Positions 1-11,000 of a DNA stretch of 64,000 nt are shown here, in pieces. This DNA is from Hymenolepis diminuta (taxonomy: Eukaryota; Platyhelminthes; Cestoda; Cyclophyllidea; Hymenolepididae): contig CAADRB010000012.1 of NCBI GenBank assembly GCA_900708905.1, positions 603,235-667,234 on the forward strand, written 5' to 3'. Position numbers and translations under genes: made by a program. How positions within the stretch are numbered: position 1 is the first letter of the stretch; each line of letters starts with the position of its first letter. Below the pieces are notes generated by a model that saw nothing but the letters and a program-made list of their open reading frames with translations, made no database searches and was not told the origin of the DNA.

Positions 1-1376
1 TTTAACTTATTATTGTACTACTATTATTATTATAACAAAGATCAGTCTGTTTGAAATGAGAATATCTGACGGAACAGCACCTTATTGGCACAGTGGACAA
101 TGAATAAGTAGGAATCATATTTAATTTGATTGCGTCTGGACATAATAGAGATGAGGTAATGACAAGTAGATAATGGTGGTGACGGATAAGACAGGCCATC
201 GGAAGCTAATTTTAAAAAAAGGGAATAAAAGGTGGAAGAACACTGAAAATCATAGCTTTAAAGCTGCAGATTCTACTTTTTTGTGATGAATAAACACATC
301 TGGGTAGTGATAGCCCAGTAACTATCCAGTAAATATGTTATAATCGCTGTTCCTGACATATTAACATTTTGTCTGAACAAATCTCTCATCAATCTGGTGG
401 CCAATTGAACCCCAACTATCAGTTATGCTAGGTGACCTTTATGCCAATAAATGGTGTCTGGAAAATTAATAACGTGCCTTAGGTGACGATAATTTGACCT
501 TCTCTGATCTGAATCAACTGTGACCTAGAAATATCTGGTGGTCATATGGAACTACTATCCCTATCAGTAAAACTATGACCCTTACAAAATTAGGCTTTGA
601 AATCCTACAAAACGAATGATCTTAAAGACTGACAGGATATCAGTCTTTTCAAAATAAGAAGTCTAAGAGCAGAGTTAGACAACCGTCTATTGGATATTTG
701 GAATGAGAAGGGAAGAAGGGAGAAGGTGAAGGTAGTGGGAATTGGGAGAAGCAAAAGCGTTAATCCTGAGCTAGGACCACCAGATTTTTGATAAAGAAGG
801 CTTAATGAGGTTCAATAATAATAACAATCCTCATACCTTTAGAAAAGCGTTTTCAAACACTTATCTTGGATAGAGACGAGTACCATGGAGCCGCCCTGTT
901 AAGAGCCTCGTGTACTACCACTATGTTATCCAGACTTAACCAGTGCGTTTGGCCATTCCACTTACTGAGTGGTACGACAATTGAAATCAAAATCGTAACA
1001 TCTAACATGACAAATGGGCACAGTGACCAATGCACCGCTGACATTCATATTGATGTCATAAAGCGATTGAGAGATTTCACCTTCTTTGTTCCTCGATGAT
1101 AGTTAGGGAGCGCAGTGGTATGAGACAGTTTATTTGCACTATATATCTATATATAGAAACGCCTCTACCTTACTAGGAAACTAGATTCAAAATTTGACTT
1201 GAATTCTAATTTGATTAAGCGTAGCCTATCTATGTGAAAGCATAAAGTACTTTAACGCGCATGAACTATGTGAAGCTGCCTATTATCACTCAAATTTTAA
1301 ATATAACTAGATTGATACATAAGTACAGTTTTCGAAATATTTTAATCATATAGCCATATTTGCTTTCTTTGAGAGG
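1..1376. other. Left flank, AT-rich, no gene recognised
   Basis: Short open frames on both strands lack ATG starts or coding character. The only structure I see is the SINE-like copy at 868-1040. Confidence 0.6.
868..1040 (-). repeat. tRNA-derived SINE-like copy A
   Basis: On the minus strand a tRNA-like head (GCATTGGTCACTGTGCCCA, then CATGTTAGATGTTACGATTT) is followed by a body (CTCAGTAAGTGGAATGGCC, GTTAAGTCTGG, GGCTCCATGGTACT) shared with copies B, C and D. It is diverged and has no clean tail or target duplication. Confidence 0.6.
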
Positions 1377-2090
1377 ATGAAGAAAGAAAGTTTAAATGAT
1401 GGAAATGTCTTAGTTCAGTGGATGAGTTTACCGCTGTATGAAAAGTTCAAAGAAGCCGCAGAAGTACGTTCGTTTGAAAAACTTCGAAATGCAATTAGCT
1501 ACTACATTAATCGAACGCAATTTATCACCAAAGTTTATGATATGAAATGTGACCGAAGTGTTAATAATATACTTAATTTTTTAATATGTGGAAAAAATAT
1601 ACCAAAGGACTTGGAGAAGCGTATTGATAAATCCATCCAACAAGCCCATAAAGCTGCTCCCAACTTTGTTGGGAAGATGAAAATCGAGATTTGTTCAGGT
1701 AATACGTTCAAGGAAGTTAAAGATCAAGGTGTCTTTTGTGCTGATCCGGTTGATGCTGTTATCTTTCTGACCGATTTGCCCGAAAATCTCCAGGGATGGC
1801 AGAGGGAGGTCAAATTCTTTCATGAATTAATTAAATTTTGCTCAAACAAAAAAGAGCCCCTATTGGTAATGATTGCGGATACAGGAGATGATAACTCCTT
1901 TAAACATCTAATCAATATGTTCAATGTATTTGTTACCAGGACTACACTGAGAAAGTTCTCCATGTCGGAGAGGCTCAGTAAACTTCAGCTGTGGAATCTT
2001 CATTGGGAGGATAATAACTTCTTAAATATGGTAGGATTACTCAAGAGTGCTTACATATCCACTCTTGATTTGAAATCGCTTCTCAATTGA
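1377..2090 (+). CDS. Intact intronless ORF, 237 aa, function unknown
   Basis: ATG at 1377, TGA at 2088-2090, no internal stop. A pyrimidine-rich stretch ending ag directly precedes the ATG (tgctttctttgagaggATG), which could be a cis- or trans-splice acceptor. The protein is soluble-looking with no signal peptide or membrane segment. Residues about 126-170 (VDAVIFLTDLP, W-Q-R-E, then EPLLVMIADTGDD) resemble the pattern of the second half of a Ras/Arf-like fold (hydrophobic strand, helix, PLLV strand), as in GTPase-like domains that have lost nucleotide binding. No P-loop or NKxD is present. I do not recognise the family. It is convergent with unc-13. It could be a retrocopy or the last exon of a longer gene. 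Confidence 0.6.
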   Translation: MKKESLNDGNVLVQWMSLPLYEKFKEAAEVRSFEKLRNAISYYINRTQFITKVYDMKCDRSVNNILNFLICGKNIPKDLEKRIDKSIQQAHKAAPNFVGKMKIEICSGNTFKEVKDQGVFCADPVDAVIFLTDLPENLQGWQREVKFFHELIKFCSNKKEPLLVMIADTGDDNSFKHLINMFNVFVTRTTLRKFSMSERLSKLQLWNLHWEDNNFLNMVGLLKSAYISTLDLKSLLN

Positions 2091-4399
2091 ATCTGGCTTA
2101 TCTCAGCTACGGCAAATAATTCGCTCTGATTTCACCCATGTTTGTAAGCTATAGTCAAGAATTAACATTTTTAGCAAAAGCCAAATTTTGCAATTACTTT
2201 CTATTTGCCTTTGATTATTTGGAATGAGACCTTATTTCCTACCCTTCCGCCAGTGTTACTGTCTATGGTATTTTTGTTAGAATTGGCCTTTAAAATTTTC
2301 TGCACTATTGTATTGATGTTTTTACATAGCAATACAATATTGATAGGTATTTTATTACTTTGTCAGTATTTGTGCATGGCTTGCGATAACCACATGAATA
2401 AGAAGTTGATTAAGGCTGCTGCATTGCAAATATCAGTTTTAAGGCAGCCATTTCCAAATTGTGAAACAACCGAAAGAGTTTTAGGCAAGTAAATTTATTG
2501 GACTGAAATTATTAATTACTAATTATATGCGCGGTTGATGCGATGTTTTTTATTCATTAGTCCTAATTTAGGAACTTAATATTGTCTGGTTTTTGAGTCA
2601 GCTCATGCTGAGCTGAGGTGTACTCAAGAAGCACTAATGTGAAGATTGGGCAAGATAAAGCAAAGAAGATAAGTGAACATTGTCAGATTTTACAGAAGAA
2701 GAGATAAGCTCAAATATATCGCGGTGGAACTCGGTAGTGAGGAATCAGCTAAGATTCATCCACTTGGATCGTTGAAATATAGGGCTATATTTTCATTCCT
2801 TCAAACGTGAAAAATTCTAGATTTAAAGTTGATTAAAGCACTATAGTCAGAACGGAAAAAAAATCGGTGTTCAAAGTTCATTTATTTTATCCAAATTTAA
2901 AAATTGAATCAAATCAATTTCCCTCAATGTGATTTCCTTAACACCGCCATGCCTTTTTTGGGGCTATAATTTGCGTGTCACTAGAGAGGAAGAGGATAAA
3001 GTGTAATTACACCAAGACGTTTCATTAATTCAACAAAGACCGTTTACCCGAACGAAAGTTGTTCTCATATTATTGATGTTCGAAGTTCAAAATACCCCCT
3101 GACCGATAACAGTTCTATATTTCTGTTAGGAGCGGTGTGCGCTGGCATGTTAACAAGCCTTATCCCCAGTCAGAATATAGCCCTTGTGGCTTTGAGCTTT
3201 GTTTGTCGGTTGTATGTGCAGCAATGCAGAGAGCACTTTCAAATACATTTGTTCTCGTGTATGCATATTAATCGGTTATTTTCACTGCAGTGTAAATTAA
3301 CCCCCAAGCCCATTTAGGATAGTGCTACCTACGTTCAGCTTGAGTAGAGCTAGTACCATGAAGCCACATCTCTTCATTAGTCAGACTAAACTAGTGCTTA
3401 CCGAGTGTGCACTTACAGGGCATTAAACTCGTGCCCTCCGACTTCACAGCTCGCGCACTTTAACCATATGCGGATTGTTCTAAGTCTTTCATTAAACTGA
3501 CATTAACGATGTTAGTGCAATATAGGTGAATTGCTTCTTTCATAGTTCTGGGTTTCAGGCTGTTAATTTTCTATAATTTTCATATTTGGTTCTTTTATAG
3601 AAAAACATCGTGAATTGAAAACAATTACGCTAACTTTCAATGAATCAGACTTCAAGAGCAAAACAAGGACATTTTCGCGCCCCTTATCTGATTTATAAGT
3701 GCATTTAGGAAAAAAATATTATAAGAGCATATTATTTGCATATGAGAAACGGTACGAAGTTAATTAAAGTTTGCCGATGATATGATCAGTGCGTTCTCAA
3801 GTGTTAGTCATCCTTATATTGTGGAGGTGATTTAAAGCCTAATATTTGGACAGTAGAAATCATCGCTCTCCTATTTTTTGCCGCATTACACAAGCGCTTT
3901 AATTGCATCTGAACTTGTACTCGTATTTATATCCCTTTGTCGATTATGCCACTAAGTTCATTGTCTCCCTATTGGAATAAAATATGAACTCCATAACGTA
4001 GTTACTTTGCCAACTAACACCATCGGAAGATGAACAGCGATTTCGGCCTTATCAAACTGAAATGTTCCCATAGGATTTTATAATTTCTCTGTCTCTTACA
4101 CTTCGTGCTGCTTTTAGGCGATTAATAGGTTTTTCCCGTTATTTTAAGCCTTAATTTAGCATTTAGTAACAGTTTCCGTTACCAGGTTACAGCTCTGCCA
4201 TTTCATCTGTTCTTACCCAATAAATATTCTACTACTAACTCCGCTTCCATCCTACATTTTGGAGGCCGATTCCGTAAATTTGGAAAGAACTTTACCTTAA
4301 CTAGTTTTCTAAATTCTAAATTAGTGAATCTCTAAACTAGAAGTTCTCGTACGTCGCTGAGTGTGTCTGCTTAGTTCTTCTAACCATTAGTAATTAATG
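2091..4399. other. Intergenic region between the 237-aa ORF and unc-13
   Basis: AT-rich. A hydrophobic open frame at 2205-2492 has no ATG start and is not called. SINE copy B lies at 3340-3475. Nothing else recognisable was seen. Confidence 0.55.
3340..3475 (-). repeat. tRNA-derived SINE-like copy B
   Basis: The minus strand reads a tRNA-like head with box A-like TGGTTAAAGTGCG and box B-like GGGCACGAGTTTAATGCCC. It then continues GTGCACACTCGGTAAG, TAGTCTGACTAATGA and GGCTTCATGGTACTAG. Strongest pairing is with copy C at the box B junction and with copy A at the 3' body. Confidence 0.65.
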
Positions 4400-4662
4400 G
4401 AATAATAGTACATTTTAATAAAGATTTGTTCTCATTGGGCTCTTTTGGAGTTTTCCAAGTAGTTTTCAAAGCAAAACTGTTTCTCCACTCTCCTTCCCTC
4501 CTCCGAAAACAAAAAAGGAAATGAAGAAAATAGAGCCAAAAGCAAGGAAGGCAAAAGATATATATCATACATGAGACCAGTGGAATGCAAAATACATTGG
4601 CTTTGGAGAAGGAAGGAGGGGAAGAAGGGAATAGATAAATAACAAGATCATTCATTCATAAA
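4400..4662 (-). other. unc-13: unc-13 3' untranslated region (putative)
   Basis: Non-coding continuation of the last exon. An ATTAAA variant polyadenylation signal occurs on the minus strand at 4414-4419, about 245 nt past the stop. No perfect AATAAA on the minus strand was seen close by. The end point is inferred. Confidence 0.35.
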
Positions 4663-5023
4663 TCAGGCAGTAATAGAAGATTCCCTGGCATTTGCAGAGG
4701 CACCAGAGGCAATTTGTGGTGAGTTGGGAGTAGCATTTGTCAATGAGGCAGTACAGCACTCTGTCTTGACACGAACGAACTCTCGAGCTACTTCGTCAGT
4801 GGTCAAACGTTGGGATAGGATACGTAATACGGTCCAACCAGCCTCTGACTGGCCCTGCCGGCGTGTAAGCGGTAGTCGAACTGGTGCTGATCCGCCTAAA
4901 TCTAGGGCTTGGGATAGCGTCAGAAGACTGCTAGCCACTAATCGATCGCTCCGCCCAAAACAGTAGTCTTTTACCACTAGCTGCAATTCATACCACTCCG
5001 GATCACTCCGATTTGAAAGATAA
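4663..5023 (-). CDS. unc-13: unc-13 exon 29, C2C end and C-terminus
   Basis: 361 nt including a TGA stop at 4663-4665, acceptor tctaaatag. It encodes [40 protein letters not shown] and a short Ser/Ala/Asn-rich tail. It matches CYELQVCVKDYCFARED and [18 protein letters not shown] of the family. The tail after RVK is not conserved. Confidence 0.96.
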
Positions 5024-8000
5024 CTATTTAGAATAGCGAAAATAGTCATTATCTCAAGTTAAGATTAATGTGTATGTCAACATGTGTAAATGGTGATCTT
5101 ACTAGACAAAGGTTTCATTGAATAGAGGTGATATTGTACCCGATTTGGATTTGGTCGTAAAACGTCGTTTGCGATCTTGTAGCAATGGTCCAAAGAGGTA
5201 TACCTCCACGAACGGTCGGAAAACTCCTGAAATCATTACGCCACCCAGATCAGTTGCAGAGAGAACTAAAGCAGTAAAAGTGATTGATAAATTATCCATC
5301 CCTACTTCTTACACTGCAAATATGACTTATCAAACAATAACGGCAATTACCTTTGATAAATAAAACAAGACACTATCAGTATTTAGGATCGGGCAATCAG
5401 AAAACAAATTTGAAAGCGTGGATTTAGACATTCTCATATTTTTGACTGTCCTTAATCATATTGTTGTCATCATTCAGTAGAAGAAGGGGTCAAACCATTC
5501 TTTAGACAAAATTGACATAAGCACAATTTTATCCCAATAACAATTGATAGTGATAGTGTGAATGGTTTTAGAGAGGATATAAGTTACATGTACCATTATT
5601 GAGAAAGGCTTGACTTCATCACAACCGTTTACTGAGATTACAAAAGAAAGATTACTACGACTCACTCTTGACAATAACTTTGTATTCACCAGTGCCTGGA
5701 TGTTTGAAAACTTCCACTTGAACGTTGAGATAACCACAAGACTCGTCCGGCGAGATTGAGTCTGCATAAAATATAAAAGTAAATAGATACTTAATGAATA
5801 TTTTTCTTTTTCTGTGTCCTTACTATTACTTCGGAACCAGTCAGTCAACAGCTTCATGTTAAAATTATCACAAGTGACTATCTGCGTCTGTGACACAGAT
5901 TAACTTATTTTTCTGCGAAATCGGACGCCACGGGTTCGATGCCCATTAGTGCACACTCAGCGTATGAAATGGCTGACCTCGCCAGTTAAGTCTGGCCAGT
6001 AAAGGGTGTGGTAGAATTCGCATTTCTGATTAGATGGACTCCATGATTCTACTTCTCTATCTGAAACAAGTGTGGTTCGAGAATTATTTAAATAACTGGA
6101 CCTTAATATCACTCCTCACTCCTAAGGCGGAGTGTCCACAATTCTATTAAAGTCGGGGTTTCACTTCTGAACTCATCTGATCCTTCTGTTCAAAGGAAAT
6201 TCCATTTAAAATAGCTAAACCGGTGCCCTTCTCAAAGATGATACTGAAAAATCATGTTTATAGGCCAGAAATAAACGAACAAGATCGTTTCCATCATGAA
6301 AATGGTTTCAGAATCCCTTATATTCTAAAACAATTGAGTTCAAAAGGAATATTACTGTACCCATAATATGAGCCTCAGACGTAACATAATCTTTGAGCAG
6401 TGCATCAGTGGTCTGTGAATAAAGGGCAAGCGCCTGTTGAAGATTGAGCAACTCCGGTGATCTTTGTAGAAACGAACGCTTGAGACCACGACCACCAGCA
6501 TGGAAGTAGATCTGAATGGTCTCTAGACAATTTTGTAGCAATTCGCACTGATATGGCGTCAATCCTCTACTTCCCACACCGACAACACCCTCTGAAACTC
6601 CACCTGCGATATCCTATATTTAAGAAGAAGAGTTATGTACAACTGAAAAGGAAAGAAGCAAGTAATAGTCCACACTAATTGATTACTTGAAGGAGTTTGG
6701 CAGCTGATACGTTTGTTGATACGTGGCTCAACAAACTCTGTGCACCACCAATGAATTTCGCAGATGTTGCTCCCATTGGATTGACTAATCCTCCCGCTTG
6801 AGCCTACAAATTAAAGTACATCACTTATGTGCCTTGGTAGCACAAACGCACCAAGAATTGAGAGCAGACTCCTCACCTTACTGACGTCAGAAACCCCGGG
6901 TAAAACCACGAGCTTTTCAGTATTTTCCATGGTTATCCGCCAAAGCTCCTTTAGTTCAAAAGTTAAACATGTTACCAAGTAAAAACAAGGGAAGTAATTC
7001 AACAGATAAGATTTTTTACTTTGAGTAGACGTTTGAGTACAGTCTTCTCGCATGCATTCGCTTGAGCAGATAGCACCAACTCAAAGTAGTCCATAAGTGG
7101 CCGTAAACAGTTTTCACAACCAGCTTCCATATGCTCAGCATTGTTCCCAATACTAGACGTCTCTTTACACTTCAATATCACACAAATAGAGATCATATTT
7201 ACAATACTTATTACAGTAATCAAAAGAGAAGATATTGTGACTTACACCTTGCAGTAAACGTCCCATCTCAAGCACATTCTTTCTAATATCCTCTTCGAAT
7301 TCACTTGCAAATGAAGAAACAAGTCGATCCACGGCATTTTTTAAACAGACTTGCAGTTCTGTCAGTTGTTCCCTGGTTTCCTCATGAAGATTGAAACTAT
7401 AATAAACAAAACGCACATACACCTAGCGATCAAGTTCGGAAATGTTTCAAAAGTTGTACATTTAGAAAGCTTACTCATCTCCTTCCATCGCTTCATACAC
7501 CTTTTCTAATTGGACCCGCAATTGCTGTGTATTGTTGATCAATATACAGGCAATTCGTATATCACTCTTGAACCGAGCAAAGTCCTGCTGTACACTCTCT
7601 GAGTACGCCAGTAGAACCTTCTCTACCGTCTAAGCAAATATAAATGAGGATAAATTTTGGGCAGATAGCGAAAGAGTGGATATCAAAAATCAGCCTTACT
7701 TGAGCGAATCTATGCATATAGTTAGCTTCAACACGTCGATCTGGACATTCTAATTTCCGAATAACATCAAAGCACTGATTAAGCTGGGTAAATACATCCA
7801 CTACGGAGTTTGAATAAAGCGCATGTTCACTGGATCGCTGAAAGCCATCTCTTTTATCCCGTTCATATGCATTTCGAAGGTAGTTCTCTGACACTTCATC
7901 ATTCTCGCCTAACCAGAGCATCACGAGAGGTTCAAACCACCTGTAAATATGAAATAATGTGTTGAGATAAGTTCTACTATTGTAAGAGACTCAGTAGTAT

Positions 8001-11000
8001 ATTTAAAATCTACTTGGGATACTCCGGATCTTCGTCTTTACCGCCCTTGCGACTGGGTTTGACGTAGGTGTTGTAAAACCATTTGATTCGGAAGCAGAGA
8101 TTGAGGTAGTCGGAGGTCTTAATTTTGGCTTTGGAAAGTCGAGTGGTGGTAATCTGTTCACCGGCTTGTTCAGCTGTGGCCGATGCTGTGAAGTGTTTTT
8201 GATTTATGGAATTGGCCGTTGTGGTGGTGGGAGTGTCAGATGTGAGACGTCGAAGAACTGCCTCATAGTGCTGTGCCAAACCCACTGAGATATCCTCAGC
8301 TAAAAGGCTCCACATCATTTCTGCCGACAGGTCACCCAGATTGATGTCTTGAGGAAATCTAGAAGAGAAAATAGGGAAGAAAGTGTTGGTATTAATCTAT
8401 GGAACGGATATGGGTAAATTTTCATGTGGGGAAAGATACCTTAAATCGACGGCAAAGCCAAATTTCTTAGCAAAATATTAGATTATCCTCTCTCCATTAG
8501 CACCCATTATGAACATTTCACTCCTTTAAAATGCTATTTTCTTGTCACATCAAACAAAATTTCTTTATTCATTTACAGTTTTCTTTTGCTCAAACATGGC
8601 AAAAAGAATTACGGAACTGGCTAATGGATTTTATTCGCCAAGTATGGCTTTAGCGTAATTTCTCAAAAGGATGACGCAAATTTATACAGAAAAAGTGAAT
8701 TTCCTTCAGGAAGACAGTAATTTAAACACCCATCTGTGTGTAAGAATCAAAGAGGCCGTTAGACCAGACTACCTACTGTGCGGTGTCATTCGATGTAATG
8801 GATGCATTGGCGAGTTCAACTCATCATATAACGACGTCAAATCAATACAACATTGTAAAAGTTGAAAATTTTCACCAAAAATTACATTACTCTCATTCTT
8901 ACTGCAGACTAAGAAGAATAAGGCCCAAATCAAATAAGTTGCCCACGGGCATGTGCCCCCTTTCAATCAGTCCTTAAATTATTCCCTTGCCGAGAAATAA
9001 CATTTTAACTCATTCAAAGCTTTTATTCTCGTATTTATGCGTAAACAATTTATCGAAAACAAAATGGCATCAACAGAGTTTCAGCCGTCAATCTTGCTTC
9101 GATTTCGGTATTTCGAAAAACTATAGTTGAACGAAGATTAGCATTAGAAACAGATTTTGTCTTATAGCAATATGACAAGTATTACAAAGATTACCATTTA
9201 TGAGAAGTGGGAAAACTCACTGGTTAAGTACAGGTGCATAGTGTTTCTTGTCATCCTCGATGACGGATACCATGAGGGAAATGAGTTTGTGCCAATAAGA
9301 AAGTGAGCGAACACCCAACACTGGGTCGATATCACATTGACAACTATCTGCGGCATTTCCAGACTTCTCACCTTGTGTAGCCGTTGCAGCAGCATTGGTT
9401 CCATCCTATAGCACATTTAAGGGCATTTATTAGTAATACACTGCTGTACAAATATCTTCAGATTTATTGCAAGGCTATTCAAAACATATTTGAAGAATTA
9501 CATTCCATGTACTTTGAAGGATGACTCTCTAGGCATCTACCAAAATTACTCTTTAATGACATTATTTACGAAAATACATTGATTTTTCACCTTCATGACG
9601 CTGTCATGCCTAAATGAAATCATAGATTTCTCTTCTTTCTCTGATAGTCCCGTTTCATCTAAAAGTACATCTGCGCTGATATCCTCACGCGTCCTTGTCC
9701 ATGTGACTTATATGAACCGCTTTTGTATTTCCACTCAAACACATACGCAGACACAAGCTTGTTATTTATTTGCTCGTACGCTTCTTTCTCATCGTCCTCT
9801 CACTCTCTCCAATCCTCATCATGATTTATTTAATACAGTTTGGCCTACGCAACGCATTGTGCCCTACTTTTGAGGACTGGTGTCTGTTAACTCCTACGTG
9901 TTGTTATTCAAACTTCCCAAAATTACTTATGGGCTATCGTGTAGACCTATGCTGACGTCAGTCAGGGCAGTCAGCGTATTCCCCCCCTCCCCCTTCCATC
10001 TGTAGTGTAATTGCAGACTGATTATTGGTTTGCATTTCCCACATCGCCCTGAGTATCGAGACTAGACCGGATCGAAGGTATTTGTTGACACTGCTCAGTT
10101 TCAATTCAACTAGTCAAAGGGATTTCCGATTATGCATGTTCGATTTGCATAAACTAAACCAGCAGATTCCATTAACTCCAATGTACTTGAAGTCAGCTAT
10201 TGGCTAATAAGAAGAGTATACAGACTAGAGACCATCGAAACAGGGTAGAAGAATTAGCTAAATTATCACTCTTCCCAGTCTCTGAGCTTCATCACAAAAA
10301 AAATAGGAAAGTGGGAAAAATTTGTGGAGTTACATGTCTATTAGAAAAGATAAAATATTGCTAAATAGTAAATTGAAGAAATTCGTGCTTCTAAAGGAGG
10401 AAAGCCACATGCGCGGAAGAGAGAAAAATAAGAACAAATTAATAAGTAACTTAAATAAGTATTTGACTGCGGATAAGGTTGCTGCGTACATTTCAGAATC
10501 ATAATAAACCGAAATGATATTTAAAAATATTTAGGCAGACGTGATGGACTGTTTAAATCTTTGCACTAAATAATCATTAGCGTGGCTATTAAACAATTGG
10601 CCGAAATGCATTAAAGTCAATTGAAAGCACTACGACATCGGATAAGCATAACTCAAGGCCGTTGGGAACTGTAAGCCACCGAGCACGTTGCTGACAATTA
10701 TGCTAAACAATACAGATGCACATGCCTGTACATAAGGTTGACCCATGGGAAGCCAAACATGTGAACGGCGGTCACTGACTAGATCAGGAGGTACATTCAT
10801 CTTCGTATTTCTTGCTGAGTCATGGGACTGTGGCCATTGTGGTCACTTCCTCTCACTCTGTACACTGTTTGTGTCCATATTTCCATCTTTCACACATATT
10901 ATGGATTTTAGGCTCGTTCATATTAACTTGTCCTATCTATGAGATGTTCCTTAATAGTCATTCTAAAAAATATATTTTTTCTCAGGATGGACAGTACTTA

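Noticed and set aside
5932..5944. Functional tRNA gene, because of a good box B
   Set aside because: No complete cloverleaf or acceptor stem could be folded by eye, and the sequence continues into a body shared with other SINE-like copies.
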